The position numbers and the translations under genes were made by a program. This document shows, one piece after another, positions 1 to 8,122 of a DNA stretch of 32,768 bases. Under the pieces are notes generated by a model. That model was not told where the DNA came from. It made no database searches and was given only the letters and a program-made list of their open reading frames with translations. Location of the stretch: contig JAISXP010000125.1 in the NCBI GenBank assembly GCA_031270465.1, positions 1-32,768 of the forward strand. The letters are read 5' to 3'. Numbering within the stretch: the stretch's first letter is position 1; each line of letters opens with the position of its first letter. The stretch comes from Tannerella sp. (GTDB lineage: Bacteria; Bacteroidota; Bacteroidia; Bacteroidales; Tannerellaceae).

Positions 1-111
1 CGAAAACAAACTGTCCGTACTCGGCCGTTCCAATCTCTTGCGTCCCATAATGTGTCCGTTTTAACAGCAGACAAAGCTACAAAAAAAATCAATAGCACCT
101 CAAAAAAAGAT

Positions 112-558
112 TTAGCCCAAATTGGAAAGGATATTGTGCGAATCTTTGAACGATAATTGAATTTTTGCTTCTTCGGCAAAAGGTTTTACGGCATTACGTA
201 AAATTTCACGCTTTGAACTGTCCTCTATAATTTCATCAACAGCATAATTCTCCTGTAAATAAGGAATAATTATTTGGTCAACTAACGCTTCGTCCAAGTT
301 TTTTCCGCCAAGCCAATTATCTCCCTCTGTGTCTTTAACGGTTAAAATTCCTTCTTCTGATTTTATTATTGCAGCATCGAAAGTCCCGCCGCCAAAGTCG
401 AACACAAGCCAATAACTGTCTTTGTCTTTTGCTGTCAATCCATAAGCGGTAGCTGCTGCAACCGGTTCTTGTAAAAGTTCAATATGTTTGAAACCAGCTA
501 ATCTTGCCGCTTGTATTGTTGCCTCTTTCCTGTTTTTCTCACTTTTTTCTGGTTGTTT
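112..558 (-). pseudogene. Hsp70 (DnaK-like) ATPase-domain fragment, both ends missing
   Basis: Read leftward, this frame encodes about 148 residues from the middle of an Hsp70 nucleotide-binding domain. It contains ATIQAARLAGF, the hallmark LLQEPVAAATAYGL, the phosphate-binding stretch FDFGGGTFD, and AKIQLSFKDSHNILSNLG. A full Hsp70 needs about 120 residues before this segment and several hundred after it. Neither is present: an in-frame TAA (559-561) closes the front and another stop closes the rear at 112. No initiation codon precedes the conserved part; an internal ATG at 438 would give only 108 residues and would omit the EPVAAATAYGL motif. The neighbouring transposase remnant suggests insertion and deletion broke the gene. 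What interrupts the 3' side (1-111) I could not identify. Confident as an Hsp70 fragment; very unlikely to be functional. Confidence 0.8.
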
Positions 559-641
559 TTAGATCAGCTTAATATCAATTAGTTAGCAAAATGTTTTTTG
601 TTTTTTGGGTGTCCCGTGTCGATTTTTTGTAATTTTGCGCT

Positions 642-1004
642 ATGTTTATACGCAGAAAACGGAACAGCACAGGCAGCGTGAGCATTCAGGTCATTGACAA
701 AAGTTCAGGACGATACTCGGTCTTAAGAAGTTTTGGCATTGGACGTACAGAGGCAGAACTTCAGCACTTGGAGGCTCTCGCCCGTCAATACATTGCAGAA
801 AAGACAGGACAGAGCGGGACACTGTTTCCCGAAGACGGGGATATGCTGACGGAAGAATTTGTTTTCACACTCTCCAACAGCAGTTTGCAGGTCATTGGTC
901 CCGAACTGATGTTCGGACGAGGTGTTTGCTTTTGCCCGTTTTCAACATGCAACAATATCACCTCAAAAAAATTAACCGCTTATTTCATCCGCACACGCAT
1001 GTAA
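642..1004 (+). pseudogene. IS1634-like transposase, N-terminal fragment
   Basis: The first ~92 codons (to about 917) match the start of IS1634-type DDE transposases as I know them: MFIRRKRNSTGSVSIQVIDK, then a GRYSVLRSFG segment, a helical AEL-rich region and IGPELMFG. These enzymes are normally about 500-600 residues with an RNase H-like catalytic core. Here the family-like sequence stops after PELMFG and about 28 unrelated residues lead to a stop at 1004, so no catalytic residues remain. The direct join to the GH43 promoter region at ~1010 suggests a deletion removed the rest of the element. A TAATTTTG box lies at 630-637, very close to the ATG. The left terminus of the element would lie between about 562 and 641, but I could not define its inverted repeat. 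Confidence 0.6.
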
Positions 1005-1020
1005 ATTCGGATTTTTCATG

Positions 1021-1028
1021 TAATTTTG
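1021..1028 (+). promoter_or_regulatory. -7 promoter box of the GH43 gene
   Basis: TAATTTTG fits the Bacteroidetes -7 consensus TAnnTTTG and lies 19 nt before the ATG at 1048. No clear TTTG -33 element is visible at the expected distance. Confidence 0.5.
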
Positions 1029-1047
1029 GCCTAAAATTTATACTGCA

Positions 1048-2103
1048 ATGAAGAGACTTTTAATTGTATTTTTCGCATGTAGTGCCCTTTCCGGCGTCGA
1101 CAGCGGGACGCAGCATATCGAAGCCGCTCAGCTTGCCCCGGACTGTCAGACGCCCCGCGTAAAAAAGGCAGCCCGGACGTACCGCAATCCGGTGGTTAGC
1201 GTCAACCTGCCCGACCCGACTGTGATAAAGGCCGGCGACGGTTATTTCTATCTGTACGCTACGGGAAGGCATACGCCTGTTTTCCGGTCGAGTAACCTGG
1301 TAGACTGGGAGAAAGTCGGCAACTGCTTCACGGACGGGACGCGCCCGTCCTGGGAGCCGCAGGCCGGCATCTGGGCGCCGGACATCAATCGCATCGACGG
1401 GAAATACGTCCTGTACTATTCCCATTCGGTTTGGGGCGGCGAGTGGACTTGCGGTATCGGCGTAGCCGTTTCCGACAAGCCGGAAGGTCCGTTTGCGGAC
1501 AGAGGGGCAATGTTCCGAAGCAATACGATCGGAGTGCAAAATTCCATCGACCAGTTCTACATCGAAGACGGCGGAAAGAAATACCTGATATGGGGCAGTT
1601 TTCGCGGAATATACTGCATCGAACTGGAAGACGATGGCCTTGCCGTAAAAGCGGGAGCCGAAAAAATACGGATTGCCGGCACGGCCACGGAAGCTTCGTA
1701 TGTGCACAGGAGGGGCAAGTATTATTATTACTTCGGCTCCGCAGGGACTTGCTGCGAGGGAGCCAACAGTACGTACACGGTAGTTGCAGGCCGGTCGGAA
1801 AGCCTGTTCGGCCCTTACCTGACTAAAGATGGACGGTCGCTGACGGACAATTACTACGAAGTGGTGCTGCACGGAAACGCCATTTTTGCCGGGCCGGGAC
1901 ACAATGCGGAAATTGTCACGGACGATGAAGGAAACGACTGGATGCTTTACCATGCATACCTGAAAAGCAATCCCGAAAACGGGCGCGTATTGCTTCTGGA
2001 CAGGATTGTCTGGGACGACGGCTGGCCTGCGGTACCAGGTCTCACGCCTTCCGGCGAATCGGATGTTCCGGTCTTTCGCAGTGAGGGCGGAATGGGGGAA
2101 TAA
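1048..2103 (+). CDS. Secreted glycoside hydrolase family 43 (arabinanase/arabinosidase-like)
   Basis: A 351-residue five-bladed beta-propeller glycosidase, probably acting on arabinose- or xylose-containing plant polysaccharides. The N-terminus is a hydrophobic export signal (residues 1-20). Cys11 after VFFA could make it a lipoprotein, but the lipobox is not canonical. The GH43 catalytic trio is visible: Asp56 in NLPDPTVI (general base), Asp168 in NSIDQFYIEDG (pKa modulator) and Glu215 in GTATEASYV (general acid). Other blade motifs are GIWAPDI (108-114) and GPGHNAEI, with a final DRIVWDDGWP. The length fits a single-domain GH43 without a carbohydrate-binding module. It stands alone: no SusC/SusD pair or other glycosidase is in the window, so it is not visibly part of a polysaccharide utilisation locus. 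Exact substrate cannot be read; endo-1,5-arabinanase-like is my best guess. Confidence 0.88.
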   Translation: MKRLLIVFFACSALSGVDSGTQHIEAAQLAPDCQTPRVKKAARTYRNPVVSVNLPDPTVIKAGDGYFYLYATGRHTPVFRSSNLVDWEKVGNCFTDGTRPSWEPQAGIWAPDINRIDGKYVLYYSHSVWGGEWTCGIGVAVSDKPEGPFADRGAMFRSNTIGVQNSIDQFYIEDGGKKYLIWGSFRGIYCIELEDDGLAVKAGAEKIRIAGTATEASYVHRRGKYYYYFGSAGTCCEGANSTYTVVAGRSESLFGPYLTKDGRSLTDNYYEVVLHGNAIFAGPGHNAEIVTDDEGNDWMLYHAYLKSNPENGRVLLLDRIVWDDGWPAVPGLTPSGESDVPVFRSEGGMGE

Positions 2104-2121
2104 ACTGTTTATTCATCATCC

Positions 2122-2138
2122 CCGGATTTTGAATCCGG
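2122..2138. terminator. Bidirectional terminator-like hairpin between convergent genes
   Basis: CCGGATT-TTG-AATCCGG forms a perfect 7-bp stem followed by AATTTTAAT. It sits between the GH43 stop (2103) and the end of the leftward ATPase gene (2143). A second palindrome, GAATAAA-CTG-TTTATTC (2098-2114), overlaps the GH43 stop codon. Confidence 0.55.
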
Positions 2139-2142
2139 AATT

Positions 2143-3483
2143 TTAATCCTGACCCCCAATCTTCGCCGCAGCATACAGCGGATAATTTTTTACATACCGG
2201 TGATAGCTGTCGAAATTTTCCAGCGTGCATCGAATGCCGTAAGCGTATCCTTTTTCAGTCAGAAACTGAAGCATGCTCTGTCCGGCGCTTTTTGTTCCCG
2301 GCTTGACCTCGACGGGGATGATCTGAGTCTGGCGCTGCACCACATATTCCACTTCGTCCGGGTTTCCCTGCCTTTCGTTTTGCCAGTAGTACAGTTGCGC
2401 GGGACGGTCGGCGGGTGCGGCCTTCAGCAGTTCCAGACCGACGAACAGCTCGGCCAGTGAGTTTTTGTTCACATATTCCGGATTTTCGGAGGCGAGAAGC
2501 TGTTTCAGATCCTGCCGCAGTATGCGATGATATATTCCGGTATCCATGATCAGGTATTTGCGAAATTTCGCATTCATTCCGGCCGTCAGCGGAAACCCGC
2601 CGGCCGAAGTGTGCGTCACAGGATAAATAATTCCGCCCAGTTCCAGTTGTCTGATGCAGTCCTTTATCTGATGAAAGTTGGAATTGCGCGAGGCTTTGGA
2701 ATAGTTGAACTTGCCTCCCGTCTGATGTACGACGGAGACAAGCACTTCGTGCAGTCGCGATGCCGGCATGCGGGACTTGTATTTCTGAAAATCGTCGTAC
2801 AGCACATGTATCGAATTGTCCAGCACCTGCTGACAGTCCTCCCACGAGCCGCCGCCGACATGCGTCGCGACCACCTCCGGCATACCGCCCGCAATCATGA
2901 AGCGGATCAAGTGGCGAACACATTGAGCGTGCAGGGCAGGGGAACACGGATTTTCGGGCGATACATCCTGCAGGGCATCGGCAAGCCTGTTCTTATCGAC
3001 AGCTCGCAGATATTCCCCGAACGAAAAAGGATGCATCGACAGCGAACGGATGCGCCCGATGCCGAACAGCGGGAATTCCTGCAACACAAACGACAGCAGC
3101 GACCCGGCGGCAACTACGTGTAACGCAGGATAGTCTTCATAAAAATAGTTCAGCAAGGAAAACGCCGGAAGACAAAACTGTATCTCATCTAAAAACAGCA
3201 GCGTACGTCCGGGCACGACCGGTGTTTTGTATATCTGCGACAGCTCGCTGCACATTTGCCTGGGTGTCAATCCGCGTTTAAAAATTCTCCTTACGGCCGC
3301 CTCGCGATCATCATGCTCAAAATTGATTTCTATAAAATAATCGAACTGCCGCGACAGTTCCCTTACGGTCGTGGTTTTCCCTGCCTGCCTTACGCCATGC
3401 AATAAAAGCGGCTTTCGGTTGGTGGAATTTTTCCATTCCGCCAACTCTTTATCCATATCCCGTTTTAAATACATCCTGTACAT
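2143..3483 (-). CDS. AAA ATPase with DUF4143 C-terminal domain
   Basis: A 446-residue protein of the AAA_14/DUF4143 type, common and often multi-copy in Bacteroidales. The P-loop HGVRQAGKTT (Walker A, about residues 29-38) and LLFLDEIQ (Walker B, about 95-102) are intact. AAGSLLSF follows, then a MHPFSFGEYL segment. The C-terminal half contains DEVEYVV and, about 12 residues on, IIPVEVK, a layout reminiscent of a PD-(D/E)XK nuclease core; that catalytic reading is inference. The protein is cytoplasmic with no signal or membrane segments. It may start at ATG 3483 or at the next in-frame ATG, 3474. Its biological role is not established; defence-related and regulatory roles have been suggested for relatives. 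It is transcribed alone, convergent with GH43. Confidence 0.85.
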   Translation of the reverse strand: MYRMYLKRDMDKELAEWKNSTNRKPLLLHGVRQAGKTTTVRELSRQFDYFIEINFEHDDREAAVRRIFKRGLTPRQMCSELSQIYKTPVVPGRTLLFLDEIQFCLPAFSLLNYFYEDYPALHVVAAGSLLSFVLQEFPLFGIGRIRSLSMHPFSFGEYLRAVDKNRLADALQDVSPENPCSPALHAQCVRHLIRFMIAGGMPEVVATHVGGGSWEDCQQVLDNSIHVLYDDFQKYKSRMPASRLHEVLVSVVHQTGGKFNYSKASRNSNFHQIKDCIRQLELGGIIYPVTHTSAGGFPLTAGMNAKFRKYLIMDTGIYHRILRQDLKQLLASENPEYVNKNSLAELFVGLELLKAAPADRPAQLYYWQNERQGNPDEVEYVVQRQTQIIPVEVKPGTKSAGQSMLQFLTEKGYAYGIRCTLENFDSYHRYVKNYPLYAAAKIGGQD

Positions 3484-3501
3484 ATATAAATATTTCGGGC
3501 G

Positions 3502-3509
3502 TAAAGATA
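3502..3509 (-). promoter_or_regulatory. Near-consensus -7 box of the ATPase gene
   Basis: On the minus strand TATCTTTA matches TAnnTTTG at all fixed positions but the last, 18 nt before the ATG at 3483. Confidence 0.35.
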
Positions 3510-3594
3510 GTACTTTATTTTAAAAAGCAAACGCGAAAAGCAAAAAAAATAAATCGGCCGGGCGCGGAGATTCTTGAATTTTAAATCTCGAATT

Positions 3595-4620
3595 TCATTC
3601 GCCAAAGATCTCCATCAGCGTCTTTTCGAGCGCGCAAAGGTCTTCTTCGGTCGTGTCCCACGAAGTGACGAAACGGATTTCGCAGGCGGATTCGTTCCAG
3701 TAATAGAAGAAATACTTCTCTTCCAGTTTTTTTGCAGCTTCGGGAGGCATGGTGAAGAACAGTTGGTTGGTCTCCATTTCCTGCGTCATGCGGATTTGCG
3801 GAAATTGCCGGAGTATGTCGAGCAGTCTTTCAGCCATCAGGTTGGCATGTCGAGCGTTATGCAGCCAGAGGTCGTGTTCCAGATAAGGTATGAACTGAGC
3901 CGAGAGATAACGCATCTTTGAGGCGAGTTGGGCAGACTGTTTCCTGAAATATGCCAGGTGCGCGGTCATTTCCGGCCGGAAAGCGACGACGGCTTCGCCT
4001 GCCATCATGCCGTTTTTCGTCCCGCCGAAGCTGAGGATATCAACGCCGGCATCGACCGTCAGTTGTCTCATCGAGCAGTCGAGACGTGCACAGGCATTTG
4101 CCAGCCGCGCCCCGTCCATGTGGAGATACATGTTATACGGATGAATCAGGCCGGCAATGGCTTTCACCTCGTCGACGGTGTAAATCGTGCCAAACTCGGT
4201 TGCCTGCGAGATGTACACGGCTTTCGGACTGGCATGATGACACACGTCAAAATGCTGTAAGTAAGGGCGAATAATGTCTGGAGTCAGTTTGCCTCCGGGG
4301 GCAGGCGCGGCTATTACCGTAGCGCCTGTCATCCGTGCAGGGGCGCCGCACTCATCAACGTAGATATGAGCTGTCTGCGTGCAGATGATACTGTTGAACG
4401 AACGCACTGCGGCTTGCAGGGCAACCGAGTTGGCGCCCGTCCCGTTGAAAACGATGAACGGCTCGGATTTTTCGCCGAAGACCTCCTTTAACTTGTGCAC
4501 GGCGGCGTCTGTCCACGGGTCGGAGCCGTAGCCGGGCGCGTGGTTGCTGTTGGCGCTGATGATGGCGTCCATAATCAATGGATGTACGCCGGAATTGTTG
4601 TCGCTTGCAAAACTTCTCAT
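3595..4620 (-). CDS. ltaE: Low-specificity L-threonine aldolase family enzyme
   Basis: A 341-residue fold-type I PLP enzyme that splits L-threonine or L-allo-threonine into glycine and acetaldehyde. The opening SFASDNNSGVHP is typical of the family. NGTGANSVAL (59-68) is the phosphate-binding loop. YLHMDGARLANA carries Asp169, which contacts the PLP ring nitrogen, and Arg172. SFGGTKNGMMAGEA contains Lys202, the Schiff-base lysine. The length matches the family and nothing is missing. It is the third gene of a leftward run cysS - thioesterase - ltaE, 36 nt behind the thioesterase stop. That gap contains the repeated phrase TTGAATCTTTGAATCTTTGAAC. Some relatives are beta-eliminating lyases, so substrate specificity is inferred. 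Confidence 0.9.
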   Translation of the reverse strand: MRSFASDNNSGVHPLIMDAIISANSNHAPGYGSDPWTDAAVHKLKEVFGEKSEPFIVFNGTGANSVALQAAVRSFNSIICTQTAHIYVDECGAPARMTGATVIAAPAPGGKLTPDIIRPYLQHFDVCHHASPKAVYISQATEFGTIYTVDEVKAIAGLIHPYNMYLHMDGARLANACARLDCSMRQLTVDAGVDILSFGGTKNGMMAGEAVVAFRPEMTAHLAYFRKQSAQLASKMRYLSAQFIPYLEHDLWLHNARHANLMAERLLDILRQFPQIRMTQEMETNQLFFTMPPEAAKKLEEKYFFYYWNESACEIRFVTSWDTTEEDLCALEKTLMEIFGE

Positions 4621-4656
4621 TATAAAATCTTTTTGAATCTTTGAATCTTTGAACTG

Positions 4657-5073
4657 TTATTCTACCGGGTCGAAAGGCAACGCGGCGTCTTTCCTGTAGC
4701 CTGTTCCGTTGAAGGTGGCAACAAGTTCGTCCCGTTCGTTTGTCACGCGCACTTCACAATTCGACAAACGGCTGTGGTTAAACGTTTCGTGCGCTTCGGC
4801 ATACAGGTATCCCGACTTTTCGGATCTGAATATCTGTATGGAAGAAGCAATGGAAAACGTCAGCTTCGCATGGCTGTTTGCAGCCACGGCAAAGACAAGG
4901 TCTGCCAGCGTAAAGATGGCGCCGCCCTGGCAAACGTTTCCGCCATTGAGATGTAACGGTTTGATTTCCATTCGTGCCCGCGCATATCCGTTACCGGCTT
5001 CGAGCAGTTCGACGCCGGCCATGGCCGCAAATGCGTCGTTCCTGAAAAAATCCTGAATCGTCATAGTCCCCAT
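4657..5073 (-). CDS. PaaI-like hotdog-fold thioesterase
   Basis: A 138-residue single hotdog-domain protein expected to hydrolyse acyl- or aryl-CoA thioesters in the cytoplasm. The signature [20 protein letters not shown] spans the central helix. The Gly-Gly-Ala before the helix and its acidic Asp occupy the usual active-site region of PaaI/4HBT enzymes. The strand with [14 protein letters not shown] follows, as expected. Two starts are possible: ATG at 5073, overlapping the cysS end by 13 nt, or ATG at 5064, which makes a classical ATGA overlap with the cysS stop. Either way translation is probably coupled to cysS. Substrate unknown. The link to a tRNA synthetase and threonine aldolase is positional only. 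Confidence 0.85.
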   Translation of the reverse strand: MGTMTIQDFFRNDAFAAMAGVELLEAGNGYARARMEIKPLHLNGGNVCQGGAIFTLADLVFAVAANSHAKLTFSIASSIQIFRSEKSGYLYAEAHETFNHSRLSNCEVRVTNERDELVATFNGTGYRKDAALPFDPVE

Positions 5074-6536
5074 TCGAATCCGTCTTTCGTATCTTTTACC
5101 GTAAAACCGTATGCTGTCAACTCGTCGCGTATCCTGTCGGACGTAGCCCAGTCTTTGTTTTGTTTTGCCTGCAAACGGATACGCAACAGCAGGTCGACGG
5201 CTTTTCCGTACGCCTCCCGGTTCTTTTCGTCGCCGGCAGCAGCCTGTTTCAGCCCGAGAAGATCTTCAATAAAGAGGGCGAATGTCGCTTTCAGTTCATC
5301 GAGGTCGGCAGCCGAAAGAGTGGCCTTGCCGTCGGCAGCCGTATTGACGGCTTTGCTTGCCTCGAAGAGGTGCGAGATGACGACCGGCGTGTTCAGGTCG
5401 TCGCACATCGCCTCTTCGCATCGCTGGCGAAGCCCCTGTACCTCTACCGACGAAGCGGCGGCAGGCATCAGTTTCTGCAGACGCGCGTATGTCTCCAACA
5501 GACGCGCCAGTCCCTTTTCGGAAGCTTGCAACGCTTCATTGCTGAAATCGAGCGTGCTGCGGTAATGCGCCTGAAGGATAAAGAAGCGGATGGTCATCGG
5601 CGCATATTTCTGCGTCAGCAGGGGATGACTTCCCGTAAAAAATTCTTCCAGCGTGATGGAATTTCCAAGCGATTTCCCCATTTTTTGTCCGTTGACGGTT
5701 ATCATGTTGTTGTGCATCCAGTAACGGACGATGTCGCCACCCTGCGATGCCACGGCCTGTGCAATCTCGCATTCGTGATGCGGAAAAATCAGGTCCATTC
5801 CGCCGCCGTGAATATCAAACTGTTCGCCCAGATACTTCCTGCCCATAGCCGTACATTCGCAGTGCCATCCGGGAAATCCGTTGCCCCAGGGCGAAGGCCA
5901 GCGCATGATATGTTCGGGTTGTGCTTTTTTCCAGAGGGCAAAATCGACGGGATTGCGTTTTTCTTCCTGTCCGTCGAGTTCGCGCGTCGTATTGACAAGC
6001 TCGTCGATATTCCTGTTCGACAGTATGCCGTAACGATGATTCCGGTTATATTTTACCACGTCAAAATAGACCGAACCGTTGCTTTCGTATGCATATCCGT
6101 TATCGAGGATTTGCTTTACCAGCGCGATTTGTTCGATGATATGTCCCGATGCATGAGGTTCGATGCTTGGCGGCAATACGTTCAGCGCCTGCATTGCCTC
6201 GTGGTATCGAAGGATGTAATGCTGAACGATTTCCATCGGTTCGACCTGTTCAAGCCGCGCTTTTTTTGCAATCTTGTCTTCGCCGCTGTCGGCATCATGT
6301 TCCAGATGTCCTACATCGGTGATATTTCGTACGTAACGCACTTTGTAGCCGGCATGGCGGAGATAGCGGAAGAGCACGTCGAACGTGATGGCTGCGCGTG
6401 CATGTCCCATGTGAGGGTCGCCGTACACCGTCGGGCCGCAAACATACATCCCTGCGTGCGGGGGATACAACGGGGTGAAACGTTCTTTCTGGCGTGTTAA
6501 TGTATTGTAAATATGCAAATTCAAAAATTGTTCCAT
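5061..6536 (-). CDS. cysS: Cysteinyl-tRNA synthetase
   Basis: A 491-residue class I aminoacyl-tRNA synthetase that charges tRNA-Cys. The HIGH-type motif is HMGH (42-45) after CGPTVYG, and the KMSKS loop is KMGKS (285-289). Zinc ligands by analogy with E. coli are Cys33, Cys228 (in HCECTAMG), His253 and Glu257 (in [10 protein letters not shown]). The C-terminal helical anticodon-binding region ends in KDGFEWGL. I chose ATG 6536 (MEQFLNL). An in-frame TTG at 6569 would add 11 residues, but it lies inside the -7 promoter box at 6567-6574 and so cannot be in the mRNA. The gene heads the cysS - thioesterase - ltaE run. Confidence 0.95.
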   Translation of the reverse strand: MEQFLNLHIYNTLTRQKERFTPLYPPHAGMYVCGPTVYGDPHMGHARAAITFDVLFRYLRHAGYKVRYVRNITDVGHLEHDADSGEDKIAKKARLEQVEPMEIVQHYILRYHEAMQALNVLPPSIEPHASGHIIEQIALVKQILDNGYAYESNGSVYFDVVKYNRNHRYGILSNRNIDELVNTTRELDGQEEKRNPVDFALWKKAQPEHIMRWPSPWGNGFPGWHCECTAMGRKYLGEQFDIHGGGMDLIFPHHECEIAQAVASQGGDIVRYWMHNNMITVNGQKMGKSLGNSITLEEFFTGSHPLLTQKYAPMTIRFFILQAHYRSTLDFSNEALQASEKGLARLLETYARLQKLMPAAASSVEVQGLRQRCEEAMCDDLNTPVVISHLFEASKAVNTAADGKATLSAADLDELKATFALFIEDLLGLKQAAAGDEKNREAYGKAVDLLLRIRLQAKQNKDWATSDRIRDELTAYGFTVKDTKDGFEWGL

Positions 6537-6566
6537 ACTTTTTATATCTATTTCACTAAGAGATGG

Positions 6567-6574
6567 CAAAGATA
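6567..6574 (-). promoter_or_regulatory. -7 promoter box of cysS
   Basis: The minus strand reads TATCTTTG, a perfect TAnnTTTG, 30 nt before the cysS ATG. It decides the cysS start and lies back-to-back with the tRNA promoter. Confidence 0.65.
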
Positions 6575-6588
6575 AGGAAATTTTTTTA

Positions 6589-6596
6589 TACTTTTG
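6589..6596 (+). promoter_or_regulatory. -7 promoter box of tRNA-Val
   Basis: TACTTTTG fits TAnnTTTG and lies 15 nt before the tRNA 5' end. The 14 nt separating it from the divergent cysS box are A/T-rich. Confidence 0.6.
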
Positions 6597-6611
6597 TGCC
6601 CGGAAGACATT

Positions 6612-6686
6612 GAACTGTTAGCTCAGTTGGTTCAGAGCGCCGCCTTGACAGGGCGGAGGTCGCCGGTTCGACCCCGGCACAGTTCA
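6612..6686 (+). tRNA. tRNA-Val (anticodon GAC)
   Basis: A complete 75-nt cloverleaf. The acceptor stem GAACTGT pairs with ACAGTTC and the discriminator is A. The D arm is GCTC/GAGC. The anticodon stem CCGCC/GGCGG closes the loop TTGACAG, with anticodon GAC reading GUC valine codons. The T arm is GCCGG-TTCGACC-CCGGC. No CCA is encoded. The loop and D arm resemble the E. coli tRNA-Val(GAC) layout. A 7-bp inverted repeat (CTTGCCG 6687-6693, CGGCAAG 6705-6711) starts directly after the discriminator and may help 3' processing or termination. Confidence 0.95.
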
Positions 6687-6698
6687 CTTGCCGGCAAT

Positions 6699-7721
6699 TC
6701 AAAGCGGCAAGAACACGCGGAAAACGCCGTTTCGGTCTTCTATTCTTATTTTTTTGTTCAGCAGCAATTCAAAACGGTCGGCCAGACTGGACAGGCCGAG
6801 GCCGTTGAGTTCTTCCGTATTATCGAGTTTGTGATGCACCGGGTTCGAAAACACCAATTCATCGTTGTCGTTGACAAAGACAGACACATGCATCAGGTTT
6901 TCGCTGTCTATCATATTGTGTTTGACAATATTTCCCATCAAAGGGAGCAGCGAGAAAACAGGAATCAACTTGCTTTTTTTCGACTCGGGGATGTTGATAT
7001 CGAAGCGCAGATTGTCGGCATAACGGATTTCCTGCAGATAGCGAAACGAGTCGAGGAAATCCAACTCTTCCCGCAGTTCGACCAGCCCTTTTTTGTCGCT
7101 TTGCAGACTGTAGCGAAACACGCCCGATAATTTGTTGATATACTCAAGGGTCTGTTCCTTTCTGTTGCACCGTACGAGTGCCGACAAACTGTTCAGAGAA
7201 TTGAAGAAAAAGTGCGGATTGATTTGACTGGCAAGCGCTTCGCAACGACTTTGCAGGTTTTCGGTTTTCAACTGTTCGATTTCCATTTCCCGTTCGCGCT
7301 GTTCGGCATACAGCGAGAGCACATATCCTGTGAACGCGCAGAGCAAAAATGTCACAACAAACTGAAACAGAAGCAGTCCTGTAAAGATGTCGACATGTTT
7401 GCTTATCAGCCGCGAAATCATCACGTACACACCGTAGGCAACCGCCGTGATAAAAGCCGTTTTGAGTAACCCGGCCGGGAAGAAGCGGAAAGAGCGTTCG
7501 CGTACGTTTACCAACAATAATATCCATATCAACAGACAAAAAAACAGGTAACGGTAAATAAAAAAGGAGATATGCTCAATGCTCTCGCTCTTCGTGGACA
7601 GGCGCGACAATTCGGAGGACAAATCAAAAATACGCGGATAAATGATAAATGCACCGGCTACGAAACTTATGATTATCAACATCTTATCCGATCGGAGTTT
7701 ATTAAACCATTTCTTTATCAT
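6699..7721 (-). CDS. LytS/YehU-family sensor histidine kinase, 4 TM
   Basis: A 340-residue inner-membrane kinase of the HisKA_7TM-less LytS type (His_kinase, PF06580). Four hydrophobic segments lie at about 14-29, 54-71, 84-102 and 113-135. A charged coiled stretch (138-160) follows, then the phosphoacceptor box QINPHFFFNSLNSLSAL with His170. The ATP-binding part is compact: N-box LLPLMGNIVKHN (259-269), then NGLGLSSLADRFELLL as G2-like box. There is no extracytoplasmic sensor domain. Unusually, the N-box position normally held by Glu (ENxxKH) is Gly263, encoded GGA. The LytTR regulator is divergent across 400 nt and is the obvious partner. The gene ends 12 nt from the tRNA. Confidence 0.9.
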   Translation of the reverse strand: MIKKWFNKLRSDKMLIIISFVAGAFIIYPRIFDLSSELSRLSTKSESIEHISFFIYRYLFFCLLIWILLLVNVRERSFRFFPAGLLKTAFITAVAYGVYVMISRLISKHVDIFTGLLLFQFVVTFLLCAFTGYVLSLYAEQREREMEIEQLKTENLQSRCEALASQINPHFFFNSLNSLSALVRCNRKEQTLEYINKLSGVFRYSLQSDKKGLVELREELDFLDSFRYLQEIRYADNLRFDINIPESKKSKLIPVFSLLPLMGNIVKHNMIDSENLMHVSVFVNDNDELVFSNPVHHKLDNTEELNGLGLSSLADRFELLLNKKIRIEDRNGVFRVFLPL

Positions 7722-7741
7722 GTTGCAGTTAAAAATTTCCG

Positions 7742-7749
7742 CAAAAATA
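7742..7749 (-). promoter_or_regulatory. -7 promoter box of the histidine kinase gene
   Basis: The minus strand reads TATTTTTG, fitting TAnnTTTG, 20 nt before the kinase ATG at 7721. Confidence 0.5.
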
Positions 7750-7800
7750 TGGAAAACGCCTTTCCCGAATATGAAAAATCAGCCTTTATAACAGGTGATT

Positions 7801-7874
7801 TTTTCGCGATAAAACCGTATTTTTCGCCTTTTGGGGTAATAATTGCGAAAAATTTAATTCTTTTGGGTATATTT
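7801..7874 (+). repeat. Duplicated promoter-proximal element, copy A (degenerate)
   Basis: This copy aligns on the same strand with 8030-8102. TTTTCG occurs at 7801-7806 and again at 7821-7826 (20-nt period), followed by AATTGC (7841-7846) and an A/T-rich tail matching copy B at 29 of 34 positions. Where copy B has the -7 box TATATTTG, this copy has TATATTTT. The 400-nt kinase-regulator gap is otherwise A/T-rich without a gene. The stretch between the copies (7875-8029) holds one TTTGAATCTTT phrase and nothing else I recognise. Confidence 0.6.
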
Positions 7875-8029
7875 TAGATTGAGAAAACCTTGAAATTTCT
7901 AAATCTTTGAATCTTTTTATCCTCTCCATTAAAATTCGTGGAACATAAAAAAAAGTTCGCCTGATACAAGACACGCTTTAACGGTGACTATTCTGATTAA
8001 AGCGGCAAATATACTCTCACAATAAGAAT

Positions 8030-8102
8030 TTTTCGTGATGAGCTCATATTTTTCGTTTTTATAGCAACAATTGCAAAAGATTTATTTCTTTTGACTATAT
8101 TT
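8030..8102 (+). repeat. Duplicated promoter-proximal element, copy B (before the regulator)
   Basis: TTTTCG at 8030-8035 and 8050-8055, again with a 20-nt period, then AATTGC (8069-8074) and the tail ending in the regulator's -7 box. Two same-orientation half-sites about two helical turns apart are what a LytTR-domain protein typically binds, so an autoregulatory operator is a reasonable inference. Confidence 0.6.
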
Positions 8103-8103
8103 G
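8096..8103 (+). promoter_or_regulatory. -7 promoter box of the LytTR regulator gene
   Basis: TATATTTG, a perfect TAnnTTTG, lies at the end of repeat copy B and 19 nt before ATG 8123. Confidence 0.6.
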
Positions 8104-8122
8104 TATTCAAGAAATGTTGCGT

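Noticed and set aside
1-154. Rightward open frame from the window edge to a TAA near 154
   Set aside because: Its last part runs antisense to the Hsp70 fragment and I recognise no family in the rest; too short to support.
1060-1953. 297-codon open frame on the strand opposite GH43
   Set aside because: It lies wholly antisense to a gene with intact catalytic motifs and reads as Arg/Val-rich noise with no domain.
1048-2103. Polysaccharide utilisation locus
   Set aside because: Only one glycosidase; no SusC/SusD homologues, sensor or other carbohydrate enzymes nearby.
5160-6500. 446-codon open frame opposite cysS
   Set aside because: It is an antisense shadow of a conserved synthetase; no recognisable motifs.
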